From JBFHIZ01 sp963666475 (GTDB taxonomy: Bacteria; Bacillota; Clostridia; Lachnospirales; Lachnospiraceae): a stretch of 64,000 nucleotides of DNA. The translations under genes and the position numbers were made by a program. Positions 26,018 through 35,172 of the stretch are shown here, in pieces. The notes beneath the pieces are model-generated. The model did no database searches. It was given only the letters and a program-made list of their open reading frames with translations, and had not been told where the DNA came from. The stretch spans positions 1 to 64,000 of the forward strand of contig CAXXJM010000001.1 in NCBI GenBank assembly GCA_963666475.2, given 5' to 3'. Each line of letters begins with the position of its first letter. Positions within the stretch are counted from its first letter, which is position 1.

Positions 26018-27721
26018 ATGCGAAAACATATAAGTGGAAAAATTCTAGTAGTAGCAATCATTATATTTGTTGTAGGTATTTGTTCGATATTCCTTGAATA
26101 TAGAGTGTCTAGGAATATGGGGAATACTGCGGATATGATGAGCGTAGAAGGGCTTGAAATTGTAGAACTCCTAGGGGATATTTCCAAAAGTATTGAAATT
26201 CTTCAAAAAGAAATCGAATTTGCTCGCTATGCAGATGATTCTACAAAGACAGAAATTCAGACAACAATGGATTCTGAAATTTTGCTATTAGAAGAACGTT
26301 TGAAGGTATTGAATGAACGTTTGAGTGGCATGGAAGGTGAGGAATTTCTTACTGCTAAGGAAGAATTTAATACTGCATATTCCAGATATGAAGAGATCAT
26401 CGCTGCGTATATTGCAGGTGATAAAGTGAATGAAGAATATCAAAAAGGCATCATTCGTGCACTGGATAATACTTTCGCCTCTTTAAACGAGCTGATTATT
26501 ACAAATGCTATGGAAAAGGAAACGATTGTAGATGATATGTACCTTCTTTCTCAAAAAACGGAATATTTTGTGCTTATATTTTTATGCGTATCCGCCATTT
26601 TAGCGTTACTTGTTAGTGAAATGGCAGTTGTGAGACCAATTAAAAAAGCAAGCACTCAAGTAAAACGTATTTCTAGAGCAATAGAGAATCAAGAAGGAGA
26701 TCTTACAATACGAGTAAAAACACGTTCAAAGGATGAAGTGAAGAATATAGTAGTGGGAATAAATCAGCTTATTGAAACGCTTCAGAAAATCATGAATACG
26801 ATTAAAAAAGATACGTCGAGTATGGACTTGTCCATAAAGGAGATTCGTAAAGAGACGATGTCGTCAAGTGATACTGTGGAAGCAGTCATGATGATTGCAA
26901 AAGAAATTTCTGACCGTATGGAATCTGTAGCTTCGGTTGCGACAGAAGTAGATGCAGAAATGGGCAAAGTAACTGGTTTGATTGAAACATTGACAAATGA
27001 AACCTCTGCAGGTGCAGGTTTTGTGGAACGAATCAATAATCAGGTTGAAAGTATCCGTAAAGAAACTGTACAAGGAAGAGTGCATACAAGTGAAGTGATA
27101 ACAGAAATAAAACTGGCACTGAAAGAGTCGATAGAAACAAGTAAAAATGCGGAAAAAATACAAGAGCTTACGGATAATATTTTAAGTGTTGCCGAGCAAA
27201 CGAACTTGTTGGCATTGAACGCTTCTATAGAAGCTGCAAGAGCAGGTGATCACGGGAAGGGATTTGCTGTTGTTGCGGATGAAATTCGAAAGCTTGCCGA
27301 GCATTCAAAAGTTGCTGCTAGTGATATAAAAAAAATAAGTGATTTAGTAAGAGATTCAGTTCTTGCTTTGTCGAAAAATGCAGATGAGATGCTGGTGTTT
27401 ATTGAAGGGAATGTGTTAACTGAATACGATGACTTTTTAGATGCGGTGATTGCTTATGCAAGTGGCATTGAAAAAACTAAGAAAGTTGTGAACCGTATTA
27501 TGGAGAACATTGACTTGCTTTCTGAAAAGAGCATGGTCATGAATGAGGGCATTGGGGGCATCAGTCTTGCAGTTGAAGATAGTGCAAAAGGAAATGCAAA
27601 TGTTACGGATAGAATTCATGAACTTGAAGTGGCGATGAAGCAGATAGAAAAAGAAGTAACGAATAATGATCAAATATCAGAACTTCTCCGAGATGAAATT
27701 TTGATATTTCAAAATATATAA
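26018..27721 (+). CDS. Methyl-accepting chemotaxis protein
   Basis: 567 aa from ATG 26018 (AAAGGAG upstream; earlier in-frame ATGs have poor sites). TM1 about residues 9-28, an extracellular helical sensor of about 150 residues (four-helix-bundle type), TM2 'LIFLCVSAILALLVS', a HAMP segment after it, then a signalling coiled coil with the hairpin tip 'EQTNLLALNASIEAARAGDHGKGFAVVADEIRKLAE'. Signals to CheA/CheW, which are not in this window. Directly precedes a paralogue (12-nt gap), probably one transcript. Confidence 0.93.
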   Translation: MRKHISGKILVVAIIIFVVGICSIFLEYRVSRNMGNTADMMSVEGLEIVELLGDISKSIEILQKEIEFARYADDSTKTEIQTTMDSEILLLEERLKVLNERLSGMEGEEFLTAKEEFNTAYSRYEEIIAAYIAGDKVNEEYQKGIIRALDNTFASLNELIITNAMEKETIVDDMYLLSQKTEYFVLIFLCVSAILALLVSEMAVVRPIKKASTQVKRISRAIENQEGDLTIRVKTRSKDEVKNIVVGINQLIETLQKIMNTIKKDTSSMDLSIKEIRKETMSSSDTVEAVMMIAKEISDRMESVASVATEVDAEMGKVTGLIETLTNETSAGAGFVERINNQVESIRKETVQGRVHTSEVITEIKLALKESIETSKNAEKIQELTDNILSVAEQTNLLALNASIEAARAGDHGKGFAVVADEIRKLAEHSKVAASDIKKISDLVRDSVLALSKNADEMLVFIEGNVLTEYDDFLDAVIAYASGIEKTKKVVNRIMENIDLLSEKSMVMNEGIGGISLAVEDSAKGNANVTDRIHELEVAMKQIEKEVTNNDQISELLRDEILIFQNI

Positions 27722-27732
27722 GGAGGCATAAG

Positions 27733-29412
27733 ATGAATCGATCAATCAGAATCCAATTGACATGGATTATGGGAATATTATTTCTGGTTTCATTGTGTAC
27801 TTTATATATTGGCAGACAAAACAATGCAGAAATGCGTGATTTGACTAGAAGTATCAATGACGTCAGTATTCAGAGTAATGTATCTCTTGGAGTTCTCAAA
27901 AAAGATGTTCAAAAACTGCAAAGAAATGTGGCAAAATATATCAATCAGTCTGGAGACTTTACGGAAACAGTATCAATCATACAAGAATGTAGAGAAGAAA
28001 TCGCGGCAGAGTGTGAGGTGCAAAAGGTCGAAATTCCATGGGAAGCACAGGTTGAAATTGTTCATGTATGTGACCAGTTGGTAGCTGCTACGGAAGAGTA
28101 TGTAAAGAGCTTCAAGTCTGGATATACATTAGAAGAAATGAATGTGCCAAAGCAAAGTCTTGAGAAGGCATTATCTGATTTGGAATCGTTGATAGACGAG
28201 GAAGAATTGGTGATCACCTCAAATATTGAGGAAATGCAATTTAAATCAGCAGTTTTTGCGATGATATCAAACGTGTCTATTGTTCTGGCGTTTGTAATTT
28301 GTATCATCCTAGTTAAGGTATTAATCGCAAGACCTTTAAAATCAATGGAACAGCAAATAAACCATATTTTAAAAGGGATTCAAGGCGAGGAAGGTGATCT
28401 TTCGATAAGAGTACGTGTTCGGGCAAAAGGTGAAATAAGACAATTTGCAGACGGGATTAATGCTTTGTTGGAACTGCTTCAAGAAGTAGTGAAAAACATA
28501 AAACAAGGCGCAGAGAACATTTACATTTCGGTAAATGCAGTGGAGCAGGAAATTATGACAACGGAGAACAGTGTAAATGATGTTTCTGCAACTTTGGAAG
28601 AACTGTCTGCTAGCATGGAGGAAATTTCCGCCACAATGGGTGGGGTGAATGAGACAGTTTTCGAAGTGTTAGAATCTACAAGGACCGTATTGGATGAATT
28701 GGCAAAAGGTACAAATGTTTCAAAAGAAAATTTTGATACGGCTCTGTCCACAAAAAACAATATTGAAATGGAAAAAGAAAAAACCCTTGAATTATTATTT
28801 TATATTCGTGAACAATTAGAATCAGCAATCGAAGGATCGAAGAATACAGAAAAAATTGAAGGATTAACAGAGGATATTCTGAATATCGCTGATCAAACAA
28901 ATCTACTTGCGCTTAATGCTTCAATAGAAGCGGCAAGAGCAGGATTTTCTGGACGGGGGTTTGCAGTTGTGGCTGATGAAATTCGAAAACTTGCAGAATC
29001 AAGTATGGGAACTGCGAATGATATTCAGATGATTAGTGTAATGATTAAGGAGACGGTATTTCGTCTAGTTGAAGATTCGGAAAGAATGATGAATTTTGTT
29101 AATGAGCAGGTAATACGAGATACGGAAAAATTTGTAGTGGTGACAGATCAATTTTGTTCGGATTCGAATCAAATTTTAGAAGCAATAGGAAGAATATCTG
29201 AAACGACGAATGCCTTTTCGGAATATATAGAACACGCGAATGGTGATATCGAGGGTGTTACGACAACTGTAGATGAAAGTACGAGAGATATTTTATCACT
29301 TTCCGACAATGTGCATGAGCTGGTTTGTATGATTACTGAAATTCAAAGTAAAAGCAGAAAGAACAAACTAATCGGTGAAGACTTGCAGAGTGGTGTTTCT
29401 ATGTTTTTGTAG
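27733..29412 (+). CDS. Methyl-accepting chemotaxis protein (paralogue)
   Basis: 559 aa. Same layout as the upstream receptor: TM1 near residues 8-25, helical sensor domain, TM2 ('ISNVSIVLAFVICIILV'), HAMP ('RPLKSMEQQINHILKG'), and a signalling domain with 'DQTNLLALNASIEAARAGFSGRGFAVVADEIRKLAE'. The sensor part diverges from its neighbour, suggesting a different ligand. AAGGAGG ribosome site. The pair follows a sugar-binding protein gene. Confidence 0.93.
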   Translation: MNRSIRIQLTWIMGILFLVSLCTLYIGRQNNAEMRDLTRSINDVSIQSNVSLGVLKKDVQKLQRNVAKYINQSGDFTETVSIIQECREEIAAECEVQKVEIPWEAQVEIVHVCDQLVAATEEYVKSFKSGYTLEEMNVPKQSLEKALSDLESLIDEEELVITSNIEEMQFKSAVFAMISNVSIVLAFVICIILVKVLIARPLKSMEQQINHILKGIQGEEGDLSIRVRVRAKGEIRQFADGINALLELLQEVVKNIKQGAENIYISVNAVEQEIMTTENSVNDVSATLEELSASMEEISATMGGVNETVFEVLESTRTVLDELAKGTNVSKENFDTALSTKNNIEMEKEKTLELLFYIREQLESAIEGSKNTEKIEGLTEDILNIADQTNLLALNASIEAARAGFSGRGFAVVADEIRKLAESSMGTANDIQMISVMIKETVFRLVEDSERMMNFVNEQVIRDTEKFVVVTDQFCSDSNQILEAIGRISETTNAFSEYIEHANGDIEGVTTTVDESTRDILSLSDNVHELVCMITEIQSKSRKNKLIGEDLQSGVSMFL

Positions 29413-29435
29413 AAGTGAGCTTAGCTATAATATTT

Positions 29436-29476
29436 GAAGAGCGCCAGAATGTCAAAATGACATTCTGACGCTCTTC
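29436..29476 (+). terminator. Long terminator hairpin after the chemoreceptors
   Basis: GAAGAGCG-CAGAATGTCA / TGACATTCTG-CGCTCTTC with a one-base C/A mismatch and an AAA loop, then TTACTTTG. Confidence 0.75.
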
Positions 29477-29601
29477 TTACTTTGAAAGGATAAAGTAAAT
29501 TTTGTGTAAAGTACCGCAAACATATTGACGATTGTCGATATGTAGAATATGATGGTGAAAAGAAATCCTTTGAAAATAAATGATAAATTTGGAGAAAATA
29601 C

Positions 29602-31239
29602 ATGAGAATTATAGTGATTGGTGCGGTTGCTGCTGGGACTTCTGCAGCTGCAAAGGCAAGAAGAAATGATGATTCAGCGGACATTGTTATTTATGAAAAA
29701 GATCAGGACATCTCGTATTCTGGTTGTGGTCTTCCTTATTATATCGGAAGTCGTATTTCTGACATAAAAGAGTTGACACCTAGAGATGCATCCTTTTTCA
29801 AAAAAAAATACAATATTGATGTGAAAACAAGACACGAAGTAAAAAAAATCGATATTGAAAAGAAAACTGTATTGGTTATCGAATTGGAAACTGGAAAAAC
29901 CCATATCGATCATTATGATAAATTGGTTATTTCGACTGGTGCCAGGTCGTTTCTTCCAAATGTCGATGGGATTGATTTACAACATGTTTTTTGTCTTAGA
30001 AATGTACGTGATGCAATATCAATAAAGAATTTTATGGATTCCAAGAAACCAAAAAAAGCAGTGATTACAGGTACTGGATTTATAGGTCTGGAATTGCTTG
30101 AGAATTTCATGGCTTGTAATATAGAAGTGACAATCGTAGAGATGATGGATAAGATTACTCCGAATTTAGATCGAGATATGGCATGTTATTTGGAAAATAT
30201 TTTAGCAAAGCAAAAAATTCAAATACTAAAAAATTTAAGAATTGAAAAGATAAATGAAAAAGATTTGGTATTAAGCGATGGTCAGGTCTTGCAGGCGGAT
30301 ATGGTTCTTATGGCTACCGGAGTAAGACCAAACGTAGAACTTGCGGCAAGCGCGGGGATTTTAATCGGTGAAACGGGGGCGATTGCTGTGAAAAATGATA
30401 TGTCTACCAATGCAGACGATGTCTACGCCTGTGGTGATTGTATCGAAACTTTTTCTAGTATCACAGGGAAGCCGGTGTATCGACCTTTGGGATCTACTGC
30501 TAATAAGACCGGAAGGATTGCAGGAGACGCGCTTTCGGGAGGAGGTTTGCGTTATCGGGGAAATCTTGGAACCGGAATTTTTCAGTTATTTGATTTAACT
30601 ATTGCAACAACTGGTTTATCAGAAGAGGATGCAAAAAAAGAGGGATTCGATGTGGTATGCTGTCATAATATTAAGCCGAACAGACCGATTTATTTTAGCG
30701 GAGAAGAGATGGTGATTAAGGGGATAGCAGAAAAAAATAGTGGGCAATTATTGGGCGTTCAGATCATTGGTACTGAGGGAGTGGATAAGAGGATTGATGT
30801 ATTTGCTGCGTTGGTTACATATAAGGCAAAAGTGGAAGAGTTGTTTCATTTAGATCTTGCTTACGCACCGCCGTTTTCCACAACAAAAGATCCGGTGCAT
30901 TACACGGGAATGATTCTGGATAATGCGATTCATCAAGGGCGGGAATTGTTAACTTCAAAGGAATTGCATGAAATGAATCAAGCAGTTCAGGTTGTCGATG
31001 CAAGAAGTGTGAGTGACTATGAAAAGAAGGGGCATGTTGAACATGCAATAAGCATGCCGCATGCTAAACTACGTGAGATGATGAAAGACCTAGACCCTGA
31101 AAAAGTAACCGTAACGTATTGTAATAAGGGTGTGACAGGAAATGCGGCCCAAAATATTTTGCTTGGGCATGGATTCCGCAAGGTTTATAATTTATCTGGC
31201 GGACATAAGTTTTATAAGCAGACGAAGAATTTAAAATAG
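29602..31239 (+). CDS. CoA-disulfide reductase with C-terminal rhodanese domain
   Basis: 545 aa. FAD-binding 'VIGAVAAGTSAAAKAR' at the N terminus, single redox Cys in 'YSGCGLPYYIG' (residue about 43), NAD-binding 'ITGTGFIGLELLEN', FAD-binding 'VYACGDC', dimerisation domain to about 440, then a rhodanese domain (about 450-545) with 'VVDARSVSDYEKKGHVEHA' and loop Cys in 'TYCNKGVTGN'. The family reduces CoA disulfides or persulfides; the rhodanese handles sulfane sulfur. 20 nt before an arsenite exporter gene, so probably co-transcribed and connected with thiol stress from arsenic. Confidence 0.9.
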   Translation: MRIIVIGAVAAGTSAAAKARRNDDSADIVIYEKDQDISYSGCGLPYYIGSRISDIKELTPRDASFFKKKYNIDVKTRHEVKKIDIEKKTVLVIELETGKTHIDHYDKLVISTGARSFLPNVDGIDLQHVFCLRNVRDAISIKNFMDSKKPKKAVITGTGFIGLELLENFMACNIEVTIVEMMDKITPNLDRDMACYLENILAKQKIQILKNLRIEKINEKDLVLSDGQVLQADMVLMATGVRPNVELAASAGILIGETGAIAVKNDMSTNADDVYACGDCIETFSSITGKPVYRPLGSTANKTGRIAGDALSGGGLRYRGNLGTGIFQLFDLTIATTGLSEEDAKKEGFDVVCCHNIKPNRPIYFSGEEMVIKGIAEKNSGQLLGVQIIGTEGVDKRIDVFAALVTYKAKVEELFHLDLAYAPPFSTTKDPVHYTGMILDNAIHQGRELLTSKELHEMNQAVQVVDARSVSDYEKKGHVEHAISMPHAKLREMMKDLDPEKVTVTYCNKGVTGNAAQNILLGHGFRKVYNLSGGHKFYKQTKNLK

Positions 31240-31259
31240 AAATGAAGTAGGAGAAATAT

Positions 31260-32306
31260 ATGAAAAAACAAAAATTAGAGGGTATTAGTTTTTTTGAACA
31301 TTATTTATCGGTATGGGTTGTTTTGTGTATGGTAGCAGGTGTTTTGATTGGTAGATTTTTGCCGCAAGTACCAAATTTTCTTGGAAAGTTTGAGTTTGCG
31401 AATGTATCTATTCCAATAGCAATTCTAATATGGCTCATGATTTATCCCATGATGATGAAGGTGGATTTCATAAGTATAGTAAATGTTGGAAAGAATCCAA
31501 AGGGACTATTTGTTACTTGGGTTATAAACTGGCTCATTAAGCCATTTACAATGTTCGGGATTGCATATGTGTTCTTTTATGTGATTTTTGGCAATTTGAT
31601 TAGTCATAGTCTGGCATCGGATTACCTTGCTGGAGCTGTGCTATTAGGTGCAGCACCTTGTACTGCAATGGTTTTTGTTTGGAGTCACTTGACCAAAGGA
31701 AATGCAGCTTATACGGTCGTACAGGTGGCAACAAATGATTTGATTATTCTGATTGCATTTACTCCGATTGTTGCTTTTCTTTTGGGGGTCAGTGGGTTTG
31801 CAATACCTTGGGATACCTTGCTTTTGTCTGTGGTCTTATTTGTTGTCATTCCATTGGCTGGCGGTGTTTTTACAAGACAAAGAATGATACGTAAAAAAGG
31901 GCTGGCGTATTTTGAACAGAAGTTTTTGCCAAAATTTAGTAATGTCACAATTTCTGGTTTGCTGATTACATTGGTGCTTATTTTTTCGTTTCAAGGACAT
32001 GTTATTTTGGAAAATCCAATTCATATTGTGCTAATTGCGATACCGCTCATTATTCAAACGGTAATTATTTTCGGGATTGGTTATGGGGTGAGTAAACTTT
32101 TAAAACTACCACATGATATAGCGGCACCAGCAGGAATGATTGGAGCATCAAATTTCTTTGAACTGGCGGTTGCAGTTGCAATAGCATTGTTTGGTACGAA
32201 AAGCCCGGTAGCGCTGGCTACAATTGTAGGGGTGCTGGTCGAAGTTCCGGTGATGCTAATGTTGGTTCGCTTTGCAAATCACACAAAGAAGTGGTTTGAC
32301 AAGTAA
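31260..32306 (+). CDS. acr3: ACR3-family arsenite efflux permease
   Basis: 348 aa with ten hydrophobic segments. ACR3 hallmarks: 'GAAPCTAMVFVWSHLTKGNAAYT' with the essential Cys, 'MIGASNFFELAVAVAIALFG' in the later half. It expels arsenite using the membrane potential. Ribosome site AGTAGGAG. It lies downstream of the CoA-disulfide reductase. No ArsR is seen here; the arsenate reductase-like gene is at 21.6 kb. Confidence 0.92.
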   Translation: MKKQKLEGISFFEHYLSVWVVLCMVAGVLIGRFLPQVPNFLGKFEFANVSIPIAILIWLMIYPMMMKVDFISIVNVGKNPKGLFVTWVINWLIKPFTMFGIAYVFFYVIFGNLISHSLASDYLAGAVLLGAAPCTAMVFVWSHLTKGNAAYTVVQVATNDLIILIAFTPIVAFLLGVSGFAIPWDTLLLSVVLFVVIPLAGGVFTRQRMIRKKGLAYFEQKFLPKFSNVTISGLLITLVLIFSFQGHVILENPIHIVLIAIPLIIQTVIIFGIGYGVSKLLKLPHDIAAPAGMIGASNFFELAVAVAIALFGTKSPVALATIVGVLVEVPVMLMLVRFANHTKKWFDK

Positions 32307-32399
32307 ATAAAATTGATTCTCTAGTGTGATGAGCTGTGTTATAATCTATTCATTAATTCGTGATATGATGTCTCGAATGATGAATGGAGGATTTGTTTG

Positions 32400-33230
32400 A
32401 TGAAATTAATAAAAAAACTTGCGGGAATTGCAGTTGGACAATTTATTGCTGCGTGTGCTTTTGACCGTATTTTAGTTGTAAATGGACTGGTACCAACTGG
32501 TTTTGGAGGACTTGCTACGGTTTTAAATCGGGCATTTGAATGGAATGTTCAGCTGGTCATGGTTTGTTTGGCACTTCCCGTTTTTATATGGTCTTTTATT
32601 TTCTATGAAAAGAAGCAAATTTTTTACGCTGCATTTTGTTTCTCTGTTTTTACCTTTTATTTAGGATTTATCGGAGATATTATTCCGCCTTTTTATACGG
32701 ATCCAATCATTGCGGCCGTGATAGGTGGTGCAATTCTGGGATTTGCAATTGGGATTGTTCTAAAACAAAAAGTATCAAATGGACCGGAAGCAATTGTTGG
32801 TATTTATCTAAAACAGAAGTTTGGAATTACAATCGGAACATATTTTTTAGTTTTAAATTCGTTCGTTATTTTTTCTTCGATATTATATGGTGACTTGACA
32901 ATGATTGCATATTCATTTATTTGTACCTATGTCTCAAGTACGGTAGCGGATTTTGTAATTGTTGGAAGCATGAAGTACTATAACGTCAGTATTATGTCTG
33001 ATCAGTATCTGGATATTACAGATTTTATTCGAAAGGAACTAGGAAGAGGGGTAACTTTTGTACAGGGAATGGATGCAGAAAATGTTAAGAAAAAAATGCT
33101 TTTACAGACGGTTGTAAGTAAATATGAATTGATCACATTAAAGGAATACATCAGAGAATTTCATGATGATTCCTTTGTATATGCAAATCAAAGTACCACC
33201 ATTCTTGGTAGGGGGATGGAAATTGATTGA
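32400..33230 (+). CDS. YitT-family membrane protein with C-terminal DUF2179 domain
   Basis: 276 aa from ATG 32400 (GGAGG 9 nt upstream). Five to six hydrophobic segments ('IAVGQFIAACAFDRI', 'GGLATVLNRAFEW', 'AVIGGAILGFAIGIVL', 'IVGSMKYYNVSIMS') followed by a soluble domain of about 80 residues ('GRGVTFVQGMDA', 'YEFDDSFV'-like end). The family is widespread in Firmicutes with unknown transport or regulatory role. Convergent with the HAD gene (5-nt gap). Confidence 0.85.
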   Translation: MKLIKKLAGIAVGQFIAACAFDRILVVNGLVPTGFGGLATVLNRAFEWNVQLVMVCLALPVFIWSFIFYEKKQIFYAAFCFSVFTFYLGFIGDIIPPFYTDPIIAAVIGGAILGFAIGIVLKQKVSNGPEAIVGIYLKQKFGITIGTYFLVLNSFVIFSSILYGDLTMIAYSFICTYVSSTVADFVIVGSMKYYNVSIMSDQYLDITDFIRKELGRGVTFVQGMDAENVKKKMLLQTVVSKYELITLKEYIREFHDDSFVYANQSTTILGRGMEID

Positions 33231-33235
33231 GAATG

Positions 33236-33913
33236 CTAATTCACGATATTGAGTAATTCAAGAAGACTTGTAATGGAGTAAGTTGCTTCCTTGCAAGTCT
33301 TTTCTTTGTGAAATGCAAAAAAACACGAGTCGATACCGTAACCCAAAGCGCCTGCGATGTCGGAAGTCGGACTATCTCCGACCATAAGCATATTTTTGAG
33401 AGGAGTGTCTTTGATGTGTGAGGTGCAGTAGTCAAAGAAATATGGGGATGGTTTTTCAAAACCCGCAATATCGGAAATAAAGTGTCCGTCAAAAAAGTGC
33501 ATGATTCCGGATTTTTCTAAACGACTCATTTGTGTTTCGAACACACCATTTGAGGCGGAATAGATTTTCTTTCCGGCTTGTTTTAATGCAGATAAGGTTT
33601 CTACAGCATGTGGAACCAATTCGTAGGACGTGTTTAAATGTAGGCGATATAGGTTCTCTATTTCTTTTCCGTCTACGTTTATTCCATAGCTTGAGAAAAA
33701 AGACTCGAATCGAGAATGCAGGACACTTTCTTTCGAACGTAACCCAAGCTCAAGTTCTTGCCATAATGTGGAGTTTATTTTTTGGTATGCATAAAGCATG
33801 TCGTTGTGGTAGGTGAGCCCTGTGGAATCAATGATTTTCTTGATTCCTGACTTTTCGGCAGATTCAAAATCTAGTATTGTATTATCTAAATCCATTAGTA
33901 TGATTTCGTACAT
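33236..33913 (-). CDS. HAD-family phosphatase, YjjG type (nucleotidase-like)
   Basis: 225 aa. HAD motif I 'LMDLDNTILDF' (Asp 7 and Asp 9), cap region with helices, motif II 'YSASNGVFE', motif III Lys 'FEKPSPYFF', motif IV 'VGDSPTSDIAGA'. YjjG-type members dephosphorylate non-canonical pyrimidine nucleotides. Single gene on the minus strand, with a divergent metallophosphoesterase gene 176 nt upstream. Confidence 0.9.
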   Translation of the reverse strand: MYEIILMDLDNTILDFESAEKSGIKKIIDSTGLTYHNDMLYAYQKINSTLWQELELGLRSKESVLHSRFESFFSSYGINVDGKEIENLYRLHLNTSYELVPHAVETLSALKQAGKKIYSASNGVFETQMSRLEKSGIMHFFDGHFISDIAGFEKPSPYFFDYCTSHIKDTPLKNMLMVGDSPTSDIAGALGYGIDSCFFAFHKEKTCKEATYSITSLLELLNIVN

Positions 33914-33992
33914 GTGTTTTAACCTTTCTTGGTTGGATAATTGTGGTAATTTTGTAAGTCTTTCTAGTATAGCATAATATCCTTATTATTTC

Positions 33993-34021
33993 TTGCTCGC
34001 AAGTAGAAATAATCGTATAAT
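33993..34021 (+). promoter_or_regulatory. Sigma-A-type promoter for the metallophosphoesterase gene
   Basis: TTGCTC, 17-nt spacer, TATAAT; 69 nt before the ATG. Confidence 0.7.
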
Positions 34022-34089
34022 AATAAAGAGGTTTACTTTTAACGAAACAGATATCGGTACCCGAATTTTGTTCAGAAAGGGTGAATGCG

Positions 34090-34983
34090 ATGAGAACAGA
34101 AGCACAATTATCAAAAGCATATAATAACGCAAAAATTAAAGAATTTGATGATCATTCACGTTTTATCATTTTCAGTGATTGTCATCGATCAGATGGATCT
34201 CATTCAGACGAGTTTTCAAGAAATGAGAATATATTTTTACATGCTTTGTCCTATTATTATCAAAATGGATTTACATACATAGAAGCTGGAGATGGAGACG
34301 AGCTGTGGGAACATCCAAAATTTAAGTACATTCGAAAAGCACATTATCCAGTATTTGATAAGATTAAGCAGTTTTATGACGAAGGACGTTTTGAAATGCT
34401 CTATGGAAATCACAATGTATATTTAAAGAATGTAGATTATTTGAAGAAATTTTTTTATACTTACTATAATGATGCACAGGATAAGCATAAGGATTTTTTA
34501 AAAGGAATCAAGCCTTGTGAGGCGATTCTTTTGAAACACAAGAATGACGGTCGCGAGTTTTTGGTACTACATGGTCATCAGGGAGATTTGTTTAATGATC
34601 AGCTATGGTTTTTTTCTATGTTTTCGTTAAAATTTCTTTGGCGATATATTCATGCAGTTGGGGCAAACAGTCCAGCAAGTCCTGTAAAGAATGAGACTAG
34701 ACAGCATCGAATCGAGAGGAATTTTAATAAGTGGATACAGAAATATAAAACCGCAATTATTTGTGGGCATACGCATCGTTATAAATTTCCAAAAGAAGGG
34801 GAAGAGCCTTATTTTAACACTGGATGCTGTATTTATCCAGACAACATAACTGGACTTGAAATTGTTGATGGCCAAATTATGATTGTTCGTTGGAAAATTA
34901 AACCAAATGAAGAGGGACTGCTTCGTATTGAAAGAGCGGTCATTCGTGGCCCTGTGAATATTTCAGATTTCAATTTTAAATAA
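34090..34983 (+). CDS. Calcineurin-like metallophosphoesterase
   Basis: 297 aa from ATG 34090 (GAAAGGG 8 nt upstream; GTG 34081 is inside the site). Metal-binding motifs in order: 'IFSDCHRSD', 'EAGDGDEL', 'MLYGNHN', 'VLHGHQGD', 'ICGHTHRYKFP'. No signal peptide, so cytoplasmic. The substrate (nucleotide, phospholipid or lipid A-type headgroup) is not shown. Monocistronic, ended by a terminator. Confidence 0.88.
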   Translation: MRTEAQLSKAYNNAKIKEFDDHSRFIIFSDCHRSDGSHSDEFSRNENIFLHALSYYYQNGFTYIEAGDGDELWEHPKFKYIRKAHYPVFDKIKQFYDEGRFEMLYGNHNVYLKNVDYLKKFFYTYYNDAQDKHKDFLKGIKPCEAILLKHKNDGREFLVLHGHQGDLFNDQLWFFSMFSLKFLWRYIHAVGANSPASPVKNETRQHRIERNFNKWIQKYKTAIICGHTHRYKFPKEGEEPYFNTGCCIYPDNITGLEIVDGQIMIVRWKIKPNEEGLLRIERAVIRGPVNISDFNFK

Positions 34984-35018
34984 TGATACGACTGGTATAT
35001 GGAAGTGAAATAAACTTG

Positions 35019-35042
35019 AAAAGGAGCTTGAGGCTCCTTTTT
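35019..35042 (+). terminator. Terminator of the metallophosphoesterase gene
   Basis: AAAAGGAGC / GGCTCCTTTT-type stem with a TTGA loop, then TTTTT. Confidence 0.8.
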
Positions 35043-35172
35043 CGATTTGAATGTAATCGAATTCATATTCATTTCATAGGGAATTTATGAAAAATGTATC
35101 GCATATTCAAATCTTTTGTTATAATATCTGAGGGCTACTGCACACAAAATGTCGTTATGGTGAGGTGAAGAC

